Assembly (NCBI RefSeq): GCF_037392515.1
Contig: NC_090283.1
Coordinates: forward strand, 24,678,249-24,742,248
DNA: 64,000 nucleotides
DNA from: Haliotis asinina
Lineage: Eukaryota; Mollusca; Gastropoda; Lepetellida; Haliotidae
Reading direction: 5' to 3'
Shown: one piece after another, positions 1 to 10,733 of the stretch
How positions within the stretch are numbered: position 1 is the first letter of the stretch
Layout: every line of letters starts with the position of its first letter
Program-made: the position numbers and the translations under genes
Notes under the pieces: model-generated
What the model was told of the DNA's origin: nothing
Seen by the model: only the letters and a program-made list of their open reading frames with translations
Database searches by the model: none

Positions 1-894
1 TATTGTACAGAAGAATAGTCATATATCCAAAGCTGCACCTTTAATGAGTTCACTCCTGTCAATATTTCTGAGACAGATACTTCTGAGATTGAAGTGTTCC
101 CTTGAAGTCTGTTCACTCAATAAACAAGTCTGTTCACTCAACAAATTTAACCTATTTTCTGACTTGTGAAGTAAAGTTGGTAGTGCATCTGTGATGACAC
201 TACCTCAGGACAAATGTGATGCTCAAAATTGTTAGCCTAACTCATAATGACACATGCAAATGCACACCGTGTCCTTTATGTTACACTAATAAACTTTCCC
301 ATAAAAGTCCTGTTTGTAGTTTTAGCCCATTATCAAACTAAAGGACACTTCTAGAACCATTCCCTTACAAGCTTTCACCAACTCACCATGTTTCATTATG
401 ATCAGGTCCACATAGTCGATTCCAAGAACAATCCATTTTGATTAAATTATGGCCGCAGGAAGTCAGATGGAGAATTACAAGAATCTTTAGTATCTTTCAG
501 CCCGCAAATGCAGGATACAGGAATACTTCCCTGTTCGTAACTTCCCTGGTCTGTTCCCGTTTCACTAAGTCATGCCTTCAACATTTCCACACATAATCCC
601 ATCTGGATTAAACACAGTTTATAAAAGTTTGAATGTGCTCCTAGAAACAACTGTATTCCGCTTAAACAATTTTAATTGAAAATAATATTTGATTGAATAT
701 CTGCGGCAAAGACGTTTCAATATCTCATGGACAAACACGATTTATGACAGTCAGTTCACAATCAATAATTTATATATTACAATCTTCTCATGCCCTCATT
801 AAGAATCTCAACGAAAGGTTTTGATACTTATGTAGATTACATTTCAAATCTATATAACATACATGTGCAAAAGACTAGGGCTCAATGAATAGTT
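1..894. other. No gene seen; AT-rich flank
   Basis: No domain-bearing frame, RNA gene or clear repeat recognised. Downstream of the NCK stop. Confidence 0.5.
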
Positions 895-1353
895 AGTTCT
901 TGCAGCATAAAACTACTAACCACACTGCACAGCTGACTTCATGGGGCAGAAAACCAATAGCCATGCTTCATGGTGAGTCCATGCTGCATAAAACTAACAG
1001 CCGTGCTTCATGGTGAGTTCATGCTGCATAAAACCATACAAGTTCATGCTGCATAAAACTCACAGCCATGCTGTATGGTGAGTTCATGCTACATAAAACC
1101 AAGATATGCTTCATGGTGAGTTCATGCAGCATAAAATGACATCCATGCTTCATGGCGAGTTCATGAAGCATTAAACAGAACGACCATGGTTCATGGTGTG
1201 TCAATGCTGCATAAAACCAACAGCCATACAGCACTGGTGAGTTCATGCGGCACAAATCCAACAGCCACACTTCATGGTAAGTTCATGCTGCACAGAACCA
1301 AGATATGCTTCATGGTGAGTTAATGCAGCACAAAACCAACAGCCATACAGCAG
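895..1353. repeat. Minisatellite, about 40-bp unit, about 11 copies
   Basis: Imperfect tandem units around TTCATGGTGAGTTCATGC followed by TGCATAAAACCAACAGC. Open frames here, including minus-strand ones rich in MLHELTMKH, are products of the repeat. A short GATGAC tract follows at 1376-1411. Confidence 0.9.
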
Positions 1354-1698
1354 GTGTGAGAAACAGTAGTGCCAATGATGACGATGATGATGACGATGAC
1401 GATGATGATGACTGATATATTTTGACTGGTCACTTAATAAAGATTCTACTGGAGGCAGTATCAAGTCTGCCTCAATATTGGGATTACCTTGCCATCTATA
1501 TGAAGGTCTGTTCCATGAAAGAGCAGTAGAGTTTGACAACGCTGAGATACTGTTGGTAGAGACTTCCAAGTAAAACAATAAAACAAAAATAAACCAATTC
1601 ATTGAGACTTTCTCCTTTGGGACTGGAATCTGAACCCAAAATACTTACATCTGTCAAATCCTCTTACCTTAAACAAAAGAATTCTCTATTAACTGACT

Positions 1699-1845
1699 GA
1701 GTTTGGTTCTACGCCACTTACAGGAATATTGCAGCAACATCACAAACGGGGACACCAGAAATGGGCTTCACACATTGTACCCACATGTGGATTTGAAGTG
1801 GGTCTTTGGCGTGACAAGCCAACGCATTAACCACTAGGCTACCCT
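1699..1845 (-). mobile_element. SINE-1 (tRNA-derived) copy
   Basis: Complement of the SINE-1 consensus: GGGTAGCCTAGTGGTTAA (A-box-like) at the right, GGGCTTCACACATTGTACCC in the middle, CAATATTCC-type tail at the left. The B-box region is mutated. Confidence 0.8.
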
Positions 1846-2375
1846 ATTGCATCCTCTATTAACATGTCACTGACCTTTACAAAAGACTGTATCAGTTATC
1901 ACCAGCCATCACTAATGGGAAAATAGTAATGAAAATTAGGAAATGACATCGTTTCTACTATGCCATCTAGTTATCAAATTTAAATAAATCTGATCAGCAA
2001 AGAATACTGAGCCAACCCTCTAGAACTGCTACTGCTCTTTCATTGTAAAAGCTGCTGCAATACATGTCAATCAAACATTTCTATCGATAATAACAATAAA
2101 GCTGGTTAAATACATGACAACAGTCGTTTCAAATCGAGATTCTGCGTCTTACATATCTTAAGTAGAAGGAGCATACGCCCTTTTTCATATTTAAAAAAAC
2201 ATCAGCAAGTTCATTTCTCCTCTTCCATTTCTGAGTTGTTCTCCTGGCATGTTATTTTCACACTGAGCAGTTCTGTTCCGTACTCCCAGTGATGCAACTG
2301 TTCGTCCACTAACCGTGGGTGACCACGGCAGACCACGATGACCAGATTAAGAAATCACATCTGTGCATCAAGATG
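1846..2375. other. No gene seen; probable NCK 3' UTR or flank
   Basis: AT-rich, no coding potential recognised; no obvious minus-strand polyadenylation signal. Confidence 0.45.
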
Positions 2376-2582
2376 TCAGAAATCGGCTTGCATTACAAAA
2401 GGTTTGACAAGGTAGAGTTTTTCCGACTCCTGTTTGTAAATAGGATGTCTCTTGTAATGATCTATCAACTGTTCCAGAGACGTGAAAGTCTGTTGGCCTA
2501 TTTGGTACTCGCCATCTTTAACATGAACACGAAAATGTTTGTTTCTATTGGGCGCCTTCAATACAACTGTATACTGGCCAGC
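2376..2582 (-). CDS. NCK: NCK adaptor, last coding exon (C-terminal SH2)
   Basis: Residues 332-399. The acceptor TTTCAG is followed by a reading frame in phase 0 that continues the SH2 domain of the exon ending at 4989: LKAPNRNKHFRVHV, the QIGQQTF strand, LIDHYKRHPI and EKLYLVKPF match the second half of an NCK-type SH2 domain. The stop is TGA at 2376-2378. The join gives DSES-A-AGQYTVVLKA, matching family length with no gap. No clear minus-strand AATAAA was found downstream, so the 3' untranslated end is not placed. Confidence 0.94.
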   Translation of the reverse strand, partial: AGQYTVVLKAPNRNKHFRVHVKDGEYQIGQQTFTSLEQLIDHYKRHPIYKQESEKLYLVKPFVMQADF

Positions 2583-2648
2583 CTGAAACACAACAAAGGA
2601 TGTATGTACAAAAGGATATATGTTAAAAAAAGATATATGAGTAATTCA

Positions 2649-2838
2649 TTAAGTTTAATTTCATGCCCCACTCAACAATATTCTAGCTATATGGCAGTGG
2701 CCTGTAAATAATCAGGTTGGATCAGACAATCTAGTGATCGAAAAGCATGAGATTCAATCTACACAATTGGGATACGATGACACATGCTAACCAAGTTCGC
2801 GAGTCTGACAACCCAATCCCGACTCTTACGACAGGTAA
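2649..2838 (-). mobile_element. SINE-2 copy, 5' truncated
   Basis: Carries the SINE-2 landmarks in order: CACTCAACAATATTC, ATGGCAGTGG.CTGTAAATAA, CAGACAATC.AGTGATC, GAGTCTGAC. Lies in the NCK intron. Confidence 0.8.
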
Positions 2839-2850
2839 CAGTACAATTCA

Positions 2851-2943
2851 GAGTGAATTAGTATTGTTTAATGTTGCCATGTTATTACATATCATCAAGG
2901 TGGGGCTTTAGAAATGGGATTCACACTATTTCCACAAGTGGGA
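2851..2943 (-). mobile_element. Degenerate SINE-1 fragment
   Basis: Weak match to the SINE-1 body (AGAAATGGGATTCACAC). Confidence 0.45.
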
Positions 2944-3408
2944 AAAGAAGAAAAGTCATCTGCATGAGAGTGAATATTTTATCGTTGCCTATCCCTTGCC
3001 TTCCTCCAATGTTTTCAACACAGTTCAAACTGTCATTCTGTCCTCAGTGAACCTCAAGCTCTTCTCCTTTGACTACTTGTATTATGGGGGAGCTCCAGAT
3101 ATGACTCGAGTCAGGAAAATATGACACAGTTTGATGTCTATCTGTGTAAACACTAGGCAGGGCATGTTTAGGCTGAATTCAATCTGAGGCTGGAGAACTG
3201 CTGAACAGATGCTGTTACCTCCCCTTGTCCTTACTTGAACTTTATTAAGAACCTTATCATTGATTCTTTCAGAGCCTTGTCATTTGGGGCGAAGACTATC
3301 TGGTTCACACCTATTTTCACGGTTGTATTTAAACTACATTCCAAGTCTCAGTATCAGCACTTTGAACTTCAGCAGATATTACCATCTTAACCACTGACAC
3401 AGTCAAAT

Positions 3409-3561
3409 GAGTTGGTAAGGTTAGTCTTAGGCTGCTCTCAGCAATATTCCAGCGAGGGACATGAGAAATGGGCTTCACACATTGTACCCAAGTGCCGAAT
3501 ATAACCTGGGTCCTCAGCATGACAAGTGAACGCGTTAACCATAAGACTACCCTATGGCCCC
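3409..3561 (-). mobile_element. SINE-1 copy in the NCK intron
   Basis: Tail CTCAGCAATATTCCAGC, body AGAAATGGGCTTCACACATT, head complement of the A-box region at 3536-3561. Part of it is duplicated at 3831-3957. Confidence 0.8.
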
Positions 3562-3580
3562 AGTGAAGTAAAAGAAATTT
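3454..3580. repeat. Duplicated segment A, copy 1
   Basis: 127 bases repeated at 3831-3957 with one visible difference (ACCTGGG versus ACCTTGG). Confidence 0.93.
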
Positions 3581-3824
3581 ATGATCCATGCATTTCAATG
3601 GATCACATATGATCATTGTATTTCCCTAATCCTACACGATCCATGCATTTCCCTGGATCCTATATGACTCATATACTTTCCTGGACCCTATATAATCCAA
3701 GTATCTCCCAGGATCCCAAATGATCCATGTATCTGTATGAAACAATTCTGGAAGAAAAATGATCTGTGGAACACCTAATCCAAATGAAATCCATGAAAAT
3801 ACAGGATCCATATAAGAGTTCAAG
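3578..3824. repeat. Duplicated segment B, copy 1
   Basis: 247 bases that recur apparently unchanged at 4619-4865 in the same orientation. Confidence 0.93.
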
Positions 3825-3830
3825 TTCACT

Positions 3831-3957
3831 GAGGGACATGAGAAATGGGCTTCACACATTGTACCCAAGTGCCGAATATAACCTTGGTCCTCAGCATGAC
3901 AAGTGAACGCGTTAACCATAAGACTACCCTATGGCCCCAGTGAAGTAAAAGAAATTT
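3831..3957. repeat. Duplicated segment A, copy 2
   Basis: Near-identical to 3454-3580; carries a head-side fragment of the SINE-1 copy. Confidence 0.93.
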
Positions 3958-4912
3958 CTTCTTTGGGATGCCTATTCACCATAAATACATCCGTATTCTG
4001 TATGAACCCTGTAAACCTCGACCTGTGTACAGAACTTCAGTATCTCTGGATCTCATATTGTACATGAATCCCTTTGGATCAGGCAGGATTTAAGAATGCC
4101 TGTATATGATACATCAGTACCTCCTGGCTTTGTGAAATCCACAAATATTTCTGGAGTGAAATAACGATTCATGAACCATGTGAATCCCTCAAGATAAATG
4201 CATGGTCCATGAATACCTGTGAATCCTTATCTTTCCATGAGTACCACTGGATCCCAATCCAACTCTAAATCTAAATGATCCACGAATATTCCTCTGGATT
4301 TCACATTACCTATGAACTTCCTAGGAACCTATATGAGAAAAATATACCTGTAGATAATGCAAAAAATGTGAATACCTATGGCTTTGGCATGATCCATAAA
4401 TACCTCCAGACCATGTTGGATCTATGAACACCTTTGTAATGTATATAATCTATGAATACCACTGGACCTTGATTCAGCTCTGTATCTAAATGTTCCAAGA
4501 ATGATCCCATGTTAACTATGAACTTCCCTTGATCATACGATCCACTTTATTTCCCTAGGTCCTATATGATCCATGTATTTTCCAGGATACTTTATGATCC
4601 AAGTATTTCCTTGGAACCTTTATGATCCATGCATTTCAATGGATCACATATGATCATTGTATTTCCCTAATCCTACACGATCCATGCATTTCCCTGGATC
4701 CTATATGACTCATATACTTTCCTGGACCCTATATAATCCAAGTATCTCCCAGGATCCCAAATGATCCATGTATCTGTATGAAACAATTCTGGAAGAAAAA
4801 TGATCTGTGGAACACCTAATCCAAATGAAATCCATGAAAATACAGGATCCATATAAGAGTTCAAGATCTCAGGGTTGATTAAGGATCCATGAAAACCTGA
4901 GTGAACACACAC
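3958..4912. repeat. Degenerate GGATCC/GATCCATG tandem array
   Basis: Loose repeats of roughly 25-35 bases around TGATCCATG.AT...CTGGATCC.TAT fill this part of the NCK intron. Segment B copy 2 (4619-4865) belongs to it, and segment B copy 1 is made of the same units. Confidence 0.7.
4619..4865. repeat. Duplicated segment B, copy 2
   Basis: Matches 3578-3824 over 247 bases without visible indels; flanks differ immediately outside. Confidence 0.93.
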
Positions 4913-4988
4913 AGGATGATCACATCAAACACAGGACCCTATCCTGGAATCCGACACAACCACACATAAGTGTCCTCCCAATACTTAC

Positions 4989-5981
4989 GGCAGATTCACT
5001 GTCCCTAATAAGAAAGTCACCATCCTCGGCGTATTTGGATAAAAGTTCCTCACACTGAGGCCTGTTAATTTTCCCAAAGTACCAATCCTTATCCTGAAGG
5101 GGTCCCGACACATGGAACTGCCTCCGCCCACCCGTGATGCCCAGAGATGAAGCATTAGACAGACTACTTGTGGACTGTGATTGGGGGGTACAGGAGCTCA
5201 TGCTCGTGCCTCGATCACCATCACACTCCTCTACACTTTGCACATAATTCCGCGGAATCAGCCCCATGTCGCCTCTAGAGTTCCGAGCAAACCACCACTC
5301 AGGATCCTCCGAAGGTTTGTCGATTATTTCAAGTCTCTGGCCTTTGTCAAAGCTCATCTCTTCCTTGTTCTTCCCCGTGAAGGGGTAGAGGGTGGTCACT
5401 ACCTCAATACAATCATTCATCATGGACTCGGCCGTGGCGGCAGTGCAGTAGTCCACCTCGGAATCCACCAACACGTAATTCGACGGGAACCAGCCCACGG
5501 AATTGTCGTTCTTCTGGCCCTTCCACCAGCCGTCATTGGACTTTTCTAGCACAATTAAATGTTCCCCTTTCACAAGAGAAATTTCATCTTCTCGTTGGGA
5601 CGTGTAGTGATATTTGGCAGTGGCAGGAGTTGCTTCATGGCAAGGCTGACTACTGGTGGAACTCCCACTTGGGTGAAGAGGACCATTACTCCTGGCATCA
5701 CCATTACGCAGCGTCGCCGGTGATGGACAAGCTGAGTTCTTTGCAGCATCACTTTTCTTCCTCCCAAGGCTTTTAAGACTGGAGAATATTGATGCTTTGG
5801 GTTTGATACGTCGGACGTAGTTTGATGGCACAAATCCAGACTTGTTGGAACTGTTCTGGACTTTCCACCAATCCTTGCTGTCATCTAACAGAGTCAGTTT
5901 CTCATTCTTCTTTATGTCCAGTTCCTGGCTGTTTTCAGCGTGATAGTCATATTTTGCTGTCACAGTTACTTCTTCGGCCAT
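4989..5981 (-). CDS. NCK: NCK adaptor, first coding exon (SH3-SH3-SH3 and N-terminal SH2)
   Basis: Encodes residues 1-331 of an NCK/Dock adaptor, a cytoplasmic protein without catalysis that links phosphotyrosine receptors (SH2) to proline-rich actin regulators such as WASP, PAK or SOS (SH3). SH3-1 spans about residues 5-58 (AKYDY at 9-13, WW at 38-39, VPSNYV at 51-56). The following linker keeps an ASI...LK.LG motif near 63-73, as in the basic linker of NCK. SH3-2 spans about 119-162 (AKYHY, WW at 142-143, WFPSNYV at 154-160) and SH3-3 about 194-250 (TLYPF, WW at 229-230, LIPRNYV at 241-247). The SH2 domain starts at DWYFGK (299) and has the phosphotyrosine-binding FLIRDSES (R326). The start is the ATG at 5981, in context AAGATGG, giving the family's MAEEV N-terminus. 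An in-frame ATG at 6074 lies beyond the splice acceptor and is intronic. The exon ends at GCC|GTAAGT, phase 0. All three SH3 domains in one exon is compact. Confidence 0.95.
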
Positions 5982-6620
5982 CTTGAAGCATCCACGAGGG
6001 GGATCCTCATCTGAAAAATCAAGTTCAATGTAAGTGAATCTTACAGGTGGGTTGCAGTTTTGAACATTAAACATTCTCTACTTAAACATTGGTTTGAGTT
6101 TGTTTTTTTAAAAAAAATTAAGCCTCAAAACAATTGAAGCACTCAATAAGTTAGTATCTTAAAACTCTTTTCACCAATCAGATAGTGAAGCACACCTGCA
6201 CCTGCATAACACAGAGAGGTGCAGTAACACCAATTTACAAAATGATTGTCAGCTACATTCAATGATCACATGATGAAAACAACCCTCATCCTCGAGTACT
6301 TTCAAACAAAAGCTGAAAGTCACTGTATGGACGCTATTTGGGAGTTAGTGTCCATAAGAATTTCAGGTGATGTGAGGTGAAATAGGGTTTAACGTCACAC
6401 ATAAGAATATTTTGCACATATGACGACATGCATGCCTGTGTATGTGTGCCTGTGTATGTGTGGTTTGCGAGTGCTAGCTCACTGAGATACCATGAGTCAG
6501 TTATGCTTAATGACCCCACTCTGACACATAATACTACTCCAAGCCGACCAGTCATTGCTGTACTCACTAATGCCAAGCTCCAGACTGAGACCAACAAGTA
6601 CTATATTAAACATCTTTTGG

Positions 6621-6693
6621 TACGACACATCCAGGGATCAAACCTACACCTTCCGCTCTCTAGGCAGACACTCTAACCACTACACCAAAGTGG
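6621..6693 (-). mobile_element. tRNA-like head of a third SINE family
   Basis: On the minus strand it reads TGGTGTAGTGGTTAGAG (A-box-like), an anticodon-arm-like stretch, then GTAGGTTTGATCCC (B-box-like). The sequence to about 6340 on the left may be its body. It does not form a full acceptor stem, so it is not called a tRNA gene. Confidence 0.6.
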
Positions 6694-7211
6694 CAATCAT
6701 GAATCACAGATCTTGCAGACTTGAGTTTGGACAACCGTCAGCAACCACATATCTGAAGCCTCTGTCCATTTTAACTTAATATAGTCAAGCAGAATCGGCT
6801 TATTATTGGACCATTTTCTAAAACAAATTTTTACTGAAATTAGCTTTTGACAGTACAAATACGTACACACTGCTACAAGCAGATCTCAGACAAGCTATGA
6901 ATATTTCTCACTAAGACCATGTCCGAGTCATCTGCTCATTTAGTGAAGCAATTATGAAGAGTCACAAACCACCTCTGCTTGACCGTTACACCTGAGCCTG
7001 TTTGTCCATGAAACAATGATCTCCCTGACCAAGACTGACCTGGGTTGACTCATTCTCCCTACAATGATGCACCACACTGTTCTAATTCCACCATATTCCC
7101 TGGGGTCTACAGACCACTGAATATTGTGATTGGATATCATTACCAATTACATGGACGGGCATAACAACAATTTCCGTGAGTAAAAGTGTACCATTCAGTT
7201 GGCATGAGGAA

Positions 7212-7369
7212 GTGAGGGAGTTTGGTTTTACGCCATACTTGGCTACATTCCAGCAACTTGGCAGCAGTCTGTAAATAAATCCAGTGATCAACATCATGAG
7301 CATCAATCTACACAATTGGGATATGACATGTTTCAGCGAGTCAGTGAGTCTGACCACTCAATCCTGTTA
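7212..7369 (-). mobile_element. SINE-2 copy, internally shortened
   Basis: GTTTTACGCC, GGCAGCAGTCTGTAAATAA, CAGTGATCAACATCATGAG, GTCTGACCACTCAATCCTG in order; the segment between AATAA and CCAGTG is deleted. Confidence 0.75.
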
Positions 7370-7542
7370 CTGAAGATCGTCGTAACGCCGTACTTCACGG
7401 GTTAACTTGGCATGAAGCAGTCTTACTCCCATTACTTTCGTATCCAGAAAAAGAATCTCTATAACAAGCAGAACAAGGAATACACTCAAATAATTGGTCC
7501 TAAATTGTTCAATAATGTCTCCAAATCAAAAGATAAGGGCCT

Positions 7543-7655
7543 CCCTTCACAAAGCATCAAGGTGATCATAAGTCACTAAGGTAACCTTAGTACAGTGTTA
7601 AAGAATGGGAGTTAAGGTCAACCTTAGTAAAGATGGCTTCAGGAATGTAGGCCAA
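7543..7655. repeat. Dispersed repeat (CACTAAGGTAACCTTAG family)
   Basis: Shares TTCACAAAGC and GTCACTAAGGTAACCTTAGT with 21366-21480 and with the complement of 48195-48272. Confidence 0.55.
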
Positions 7656-7657
7656 GG

Positions 7658-7745
7658 TGCAGCAGACTAGCTGTTCAGAGGACCTGTGTTCGATTCCCCA
7701 CTGGTGCTATGTGTGAAGCCCATTTCTTGTGTCCTGCATTTTCCC
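7658..7745 (+). mobile_element. Degenerate SINE-1 fragment
   Basis: Retains a B-box-like GTTCGATTCCCCA and GTGTGAAGCCCATTTCT. Confidence 0.6.
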
Positions 7746-8612
7746 ATAAAGTAATTATTCACGTAGAACAAAAAACATTCACTGCATTCATATTTGTAGA
7801 TAATATTTTTATGATATGAGTCATATTCACCTCATAATGGCTTCACTAGTTACCACACACTATTAATCATGTTTTCATAGTATTAGTGAACTGTTTTATA
7901 TACAAGCAACTGAAAAAAAAACAAAAGTGGACAATCATGAGCAATTTCAATGCTAGAATGTTGGATATCTTCCTGGACATTTTGCAAAACATCACAATAT
8001 CATTTGTCTCCAATGTGTAAATGAAATATAGAGGAATGTCTTGTCAAAAGTCAATAAAACAATCAGCAAGCCGTAATGATATCTGCTCCAGGCAAGATAG
8101 CTGCCTGAGGGATCAAGCTTTTTTCCATAACATGTTCCTGCTTCCTGATGTAAAACTTCCCCTAACAGTAGTTGATTAATGAAAGTTCTACTGATGTGCT
8201 AGTAATAAAATAACAGCAACAAACAAAAATGTCAACATCTGATACAAGGACACGAGACATCCCATTGACATGAAACCGTTAACAACATATCATATGGTAG
8301 AACTGATTGACAATAAAATATCTTGTTCTACTCCTGTGTGACTGTGAAGGCTCTGAAACTGTTTTTCAGTTTAGACACAGTCTTCCTAACAATCTTCCTG
8401 TGTTCACACAGCCTGGGTTGTATGATCCCCTGGGAGTTGAGAAAGACAACTGAATGTAAGCTGATCCATTGACCAGGGTAATAGCTTTGTGCTTGGTAAG
8501 CATACTTCAACAGGACTGACTAAAGTGCATAACAAATATTCATTTATATTCATGGTTTCTGGTCATGCCATTGGTATAATTCATACTAATATTTGTGCAC
8601 ACACAAGGAATT

Positions 8613-8780
8613 GAGTGAGCAAGTGAATTTAGTCTTACCCCACATTCAGCAAAATTCCAGCAATATCAAAACACAGGGCACCAAACAAAGGGCTTCACAC
8701 ATTGCACCCATGTGGGGAATCGAACCTGGACCTTTGGCATGACGAGTGAACACTTAAACCAGTGGGCTAACCCACCATCC
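8613..8780 (-). mobile_element. SINE-1 copy, near full length
   Basis: Starts GAGTGAGCAAGTG, has CAAAATTCCAGCAATATC, GGGGAATCGAACCTGGACC (complement of the B box) and ends in the A-box complement. Confidence 0.85.
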
Positions 8781-8879
8781 CAATATAAAAGAAAGGGCAC
8801 ACGCAGTCAAATCTAGCTTATCTACAGCTTATTACAAACATCAGGTTCACTTAAAATGGCAAGATGACAGTGTGTTGGT

Positions 8880-8991
8880 CAGGTTTATCATGACTCTCGG
8901 CAATATTCCAGCAACATCATATGGGCACATGTGGGAATCAAACCTGGGTCTTCAACATGATAAGCGAACACTTTAACCACTTGTCTACCCC
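8880..8991 (-). mobile_element. SINE-1 copy, internally deleted
   Basis: GGCAATATTCCAGCAACATC joins directly to CACATGTGGGAATCAAACC; the central TTCACACATTG part is missing. Confidence 0.75.
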
Positions 8992-9958
8992 AACATACAC
9001 TACATAACATAGGCCAAACAGATGGGTTTTTCAGTTGTCTTGGGCTAGCCGACTTGTGCACATACTTATCTTTCCCTGACATATTCCACACACAAATGTA
9101 TAACAAATGTTTATGCGAATAAACTGAATTACCAGAAGTAAATTTCATAAATGAGAGTACACTCTGGACTCATCATATTCTCATAAATAATTCATTGTGA
9201 CCTAGCAGTTCCTTCCAGGTCAAATCTAAACCAAACATGACACACGCCTGCTACAGCACCACAATTCCACCAATCATCGATTCAGTGCATGGTTATGTCG
9301 TAAAGCAAAAAAAATATTCAGTCGTTTAAGTAAAACACAAACTGGTTGTCGATCACTTTTCAGAAGGCTACAGTTAGCAAGAACAATTTTTTCCACGAAA
9401 ACATAATCTGAAAACATGACTGAAGTTGTAAATTAAATAATGTATCTTATTCAATGTAATGTGAAGTTATCCTATTTGGCTAAAAAGTCAAAATCCAGCC
9501 TATATCTCCAGGAAATGCCAGTAGATATTCTATAATTGGAACTTTAAAAATCTTAGTTCATGTCAATAAAATTTAACTAATATTTTGAGGAGGCGAAATG
9601 TATAGCGCTGATAATGGTCCCAATTAAAACAAGGAATGCTTGAACTGAATAAAATTGTAATGAAGAATAAGAATCAGTTTATCATTACTTACAAAATAAT
9701 TATTTTTGTACAAAATACTTTCTCTCTCTTAGCCTATCAAGGACACTTGGTCTGGAATACCAGACAAATCTCAGCCCAGAATACCAGACAAATCCCAATG
9801 TCATGACATCAGGTATCGTGATATCTGAGTGAATGAGTCAGAATATATTTACTAGATGTCTGATCAATACAAGCCCTATAGTACAAGATTCAGAATAAAT
9901 TCATCACCAGTCCAAAGCTGTAAGTGACTGAGCGAGTGAGTGTAAAACTATTCAAGTC

Positions 9959-10130
9959 ACTGAGTCTAGTTTTACACCTCACTCAGCAATATTAAAGCCA
10001 TATGACAATGTTCTGTAAACCATCGGGTCTGGACAAGACAATCTAGTGATCAAAAGCATGAGCATCAATCTACGCAGTTGGAATACAATGGCGTGTCACC
10101 CAAGTCAGCGCACGTGACCACCCAGACCCG
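9959..10130 (-). mobile_element. SINE-2 copy, 5' truncated
   Basis: TAGTTTTACACCTCACTCAG, CTGTAAACCATCGGGTCTGG, AAGCATGAGCATCAATCTAC and CAAGTCAGCGCACGTGACC in SINE-2 order. Confidence 0.75.
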
Positions 10131-10653
10131 TAAGTCAAAGTTTCCATTACAATTTACAGGTCAAGTGAAGCAATTTTTCTCAGCACATGTAAATACAACT
10201 CCCAACCCCTCCCCTGAAAGGAGTTAACACGTTATTTGATTTGGTCCAAACAGCAATGACAATTTTCTGCATATTCACACATCTTTCCCTAACGGACAAC
10301 AGCCATATGAAAATGATAAATAGAATTCACTGATTACCAAAGATTCGGTTGATTTTTCCATCACATATACAAGTTATGACTCCTATTTGTCAACAGTAAG
10401 TACATAAAGTTCTCTATGTATGCATTCTTCTACTTCAGGGTTCTACAATACTCGGAGCTCAAATTCTCTCCCTAGAAATGTCGACTACTTGACTCAGAAA
10501 TCAATGAAACATCACCTTAGTCTGGGGTCCTCGACAACAGTTTGTAAAGGCCTTTTATGTCTGAAACCCCTTGACTTTCATATTTACCATGAGGCTTTGT
10601 ATACCCACACAAGACATATAGGATAACATGTACAAGCTAATGTTGCACACAAA

Positions 10654-10733
10654 GGATAACTGCCCTATAAAAACAATCATCTAATCATGTAATGGATAAC
10701 TGCCCCATAAAAACAATCATCTAATCATGTAAT
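10654..10733. repeat. Tandem duplication, two 40-bp units
   Basis: GGATAACTGCCC[T/C]ATAAAAA and the following 21 bases occur twice head to tail with one difference. Confidence 0.93.

Larger units (their letters stand above)
2376..5981 (-). other. NCK: NCK-type SH2/SH3 adaptor gene, coding span
   Basis: Coding span of two exons, 4989-5981 and 2376-2582, joined across a 2.4-kb intron with GT-AG borders in phase 0. The product is 399 residues, close to the roughly 380 residues of animal NCK proteins. A splice acceptor (TTTTTCAG) at 6011-6018 places 29 bases of 5' untranslated sequence before the ATG, so transcription starts further upstream, at higher coordinates. That upstream exon was not identified. 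Confidence 0.93.

Noticed and set aside
1019..1602. Minus-strand open frames of 83 and 119 codons
   Set aside because: The first and the ends of the second come from the 40-bp minisatellite; no domain or splice support.
5181..5549. 122-codon plus-strand frame over NCK
   Set aside because: Antisense shadow of the SH3 coding exon.
6074..6074. Upstream in-frame ATG giving a 384-codon NCK frame
   Set aside because: A strong acceptor (TTTTTCAG) lies between it and MAEEV, the known family start, so the ATG is intronic.
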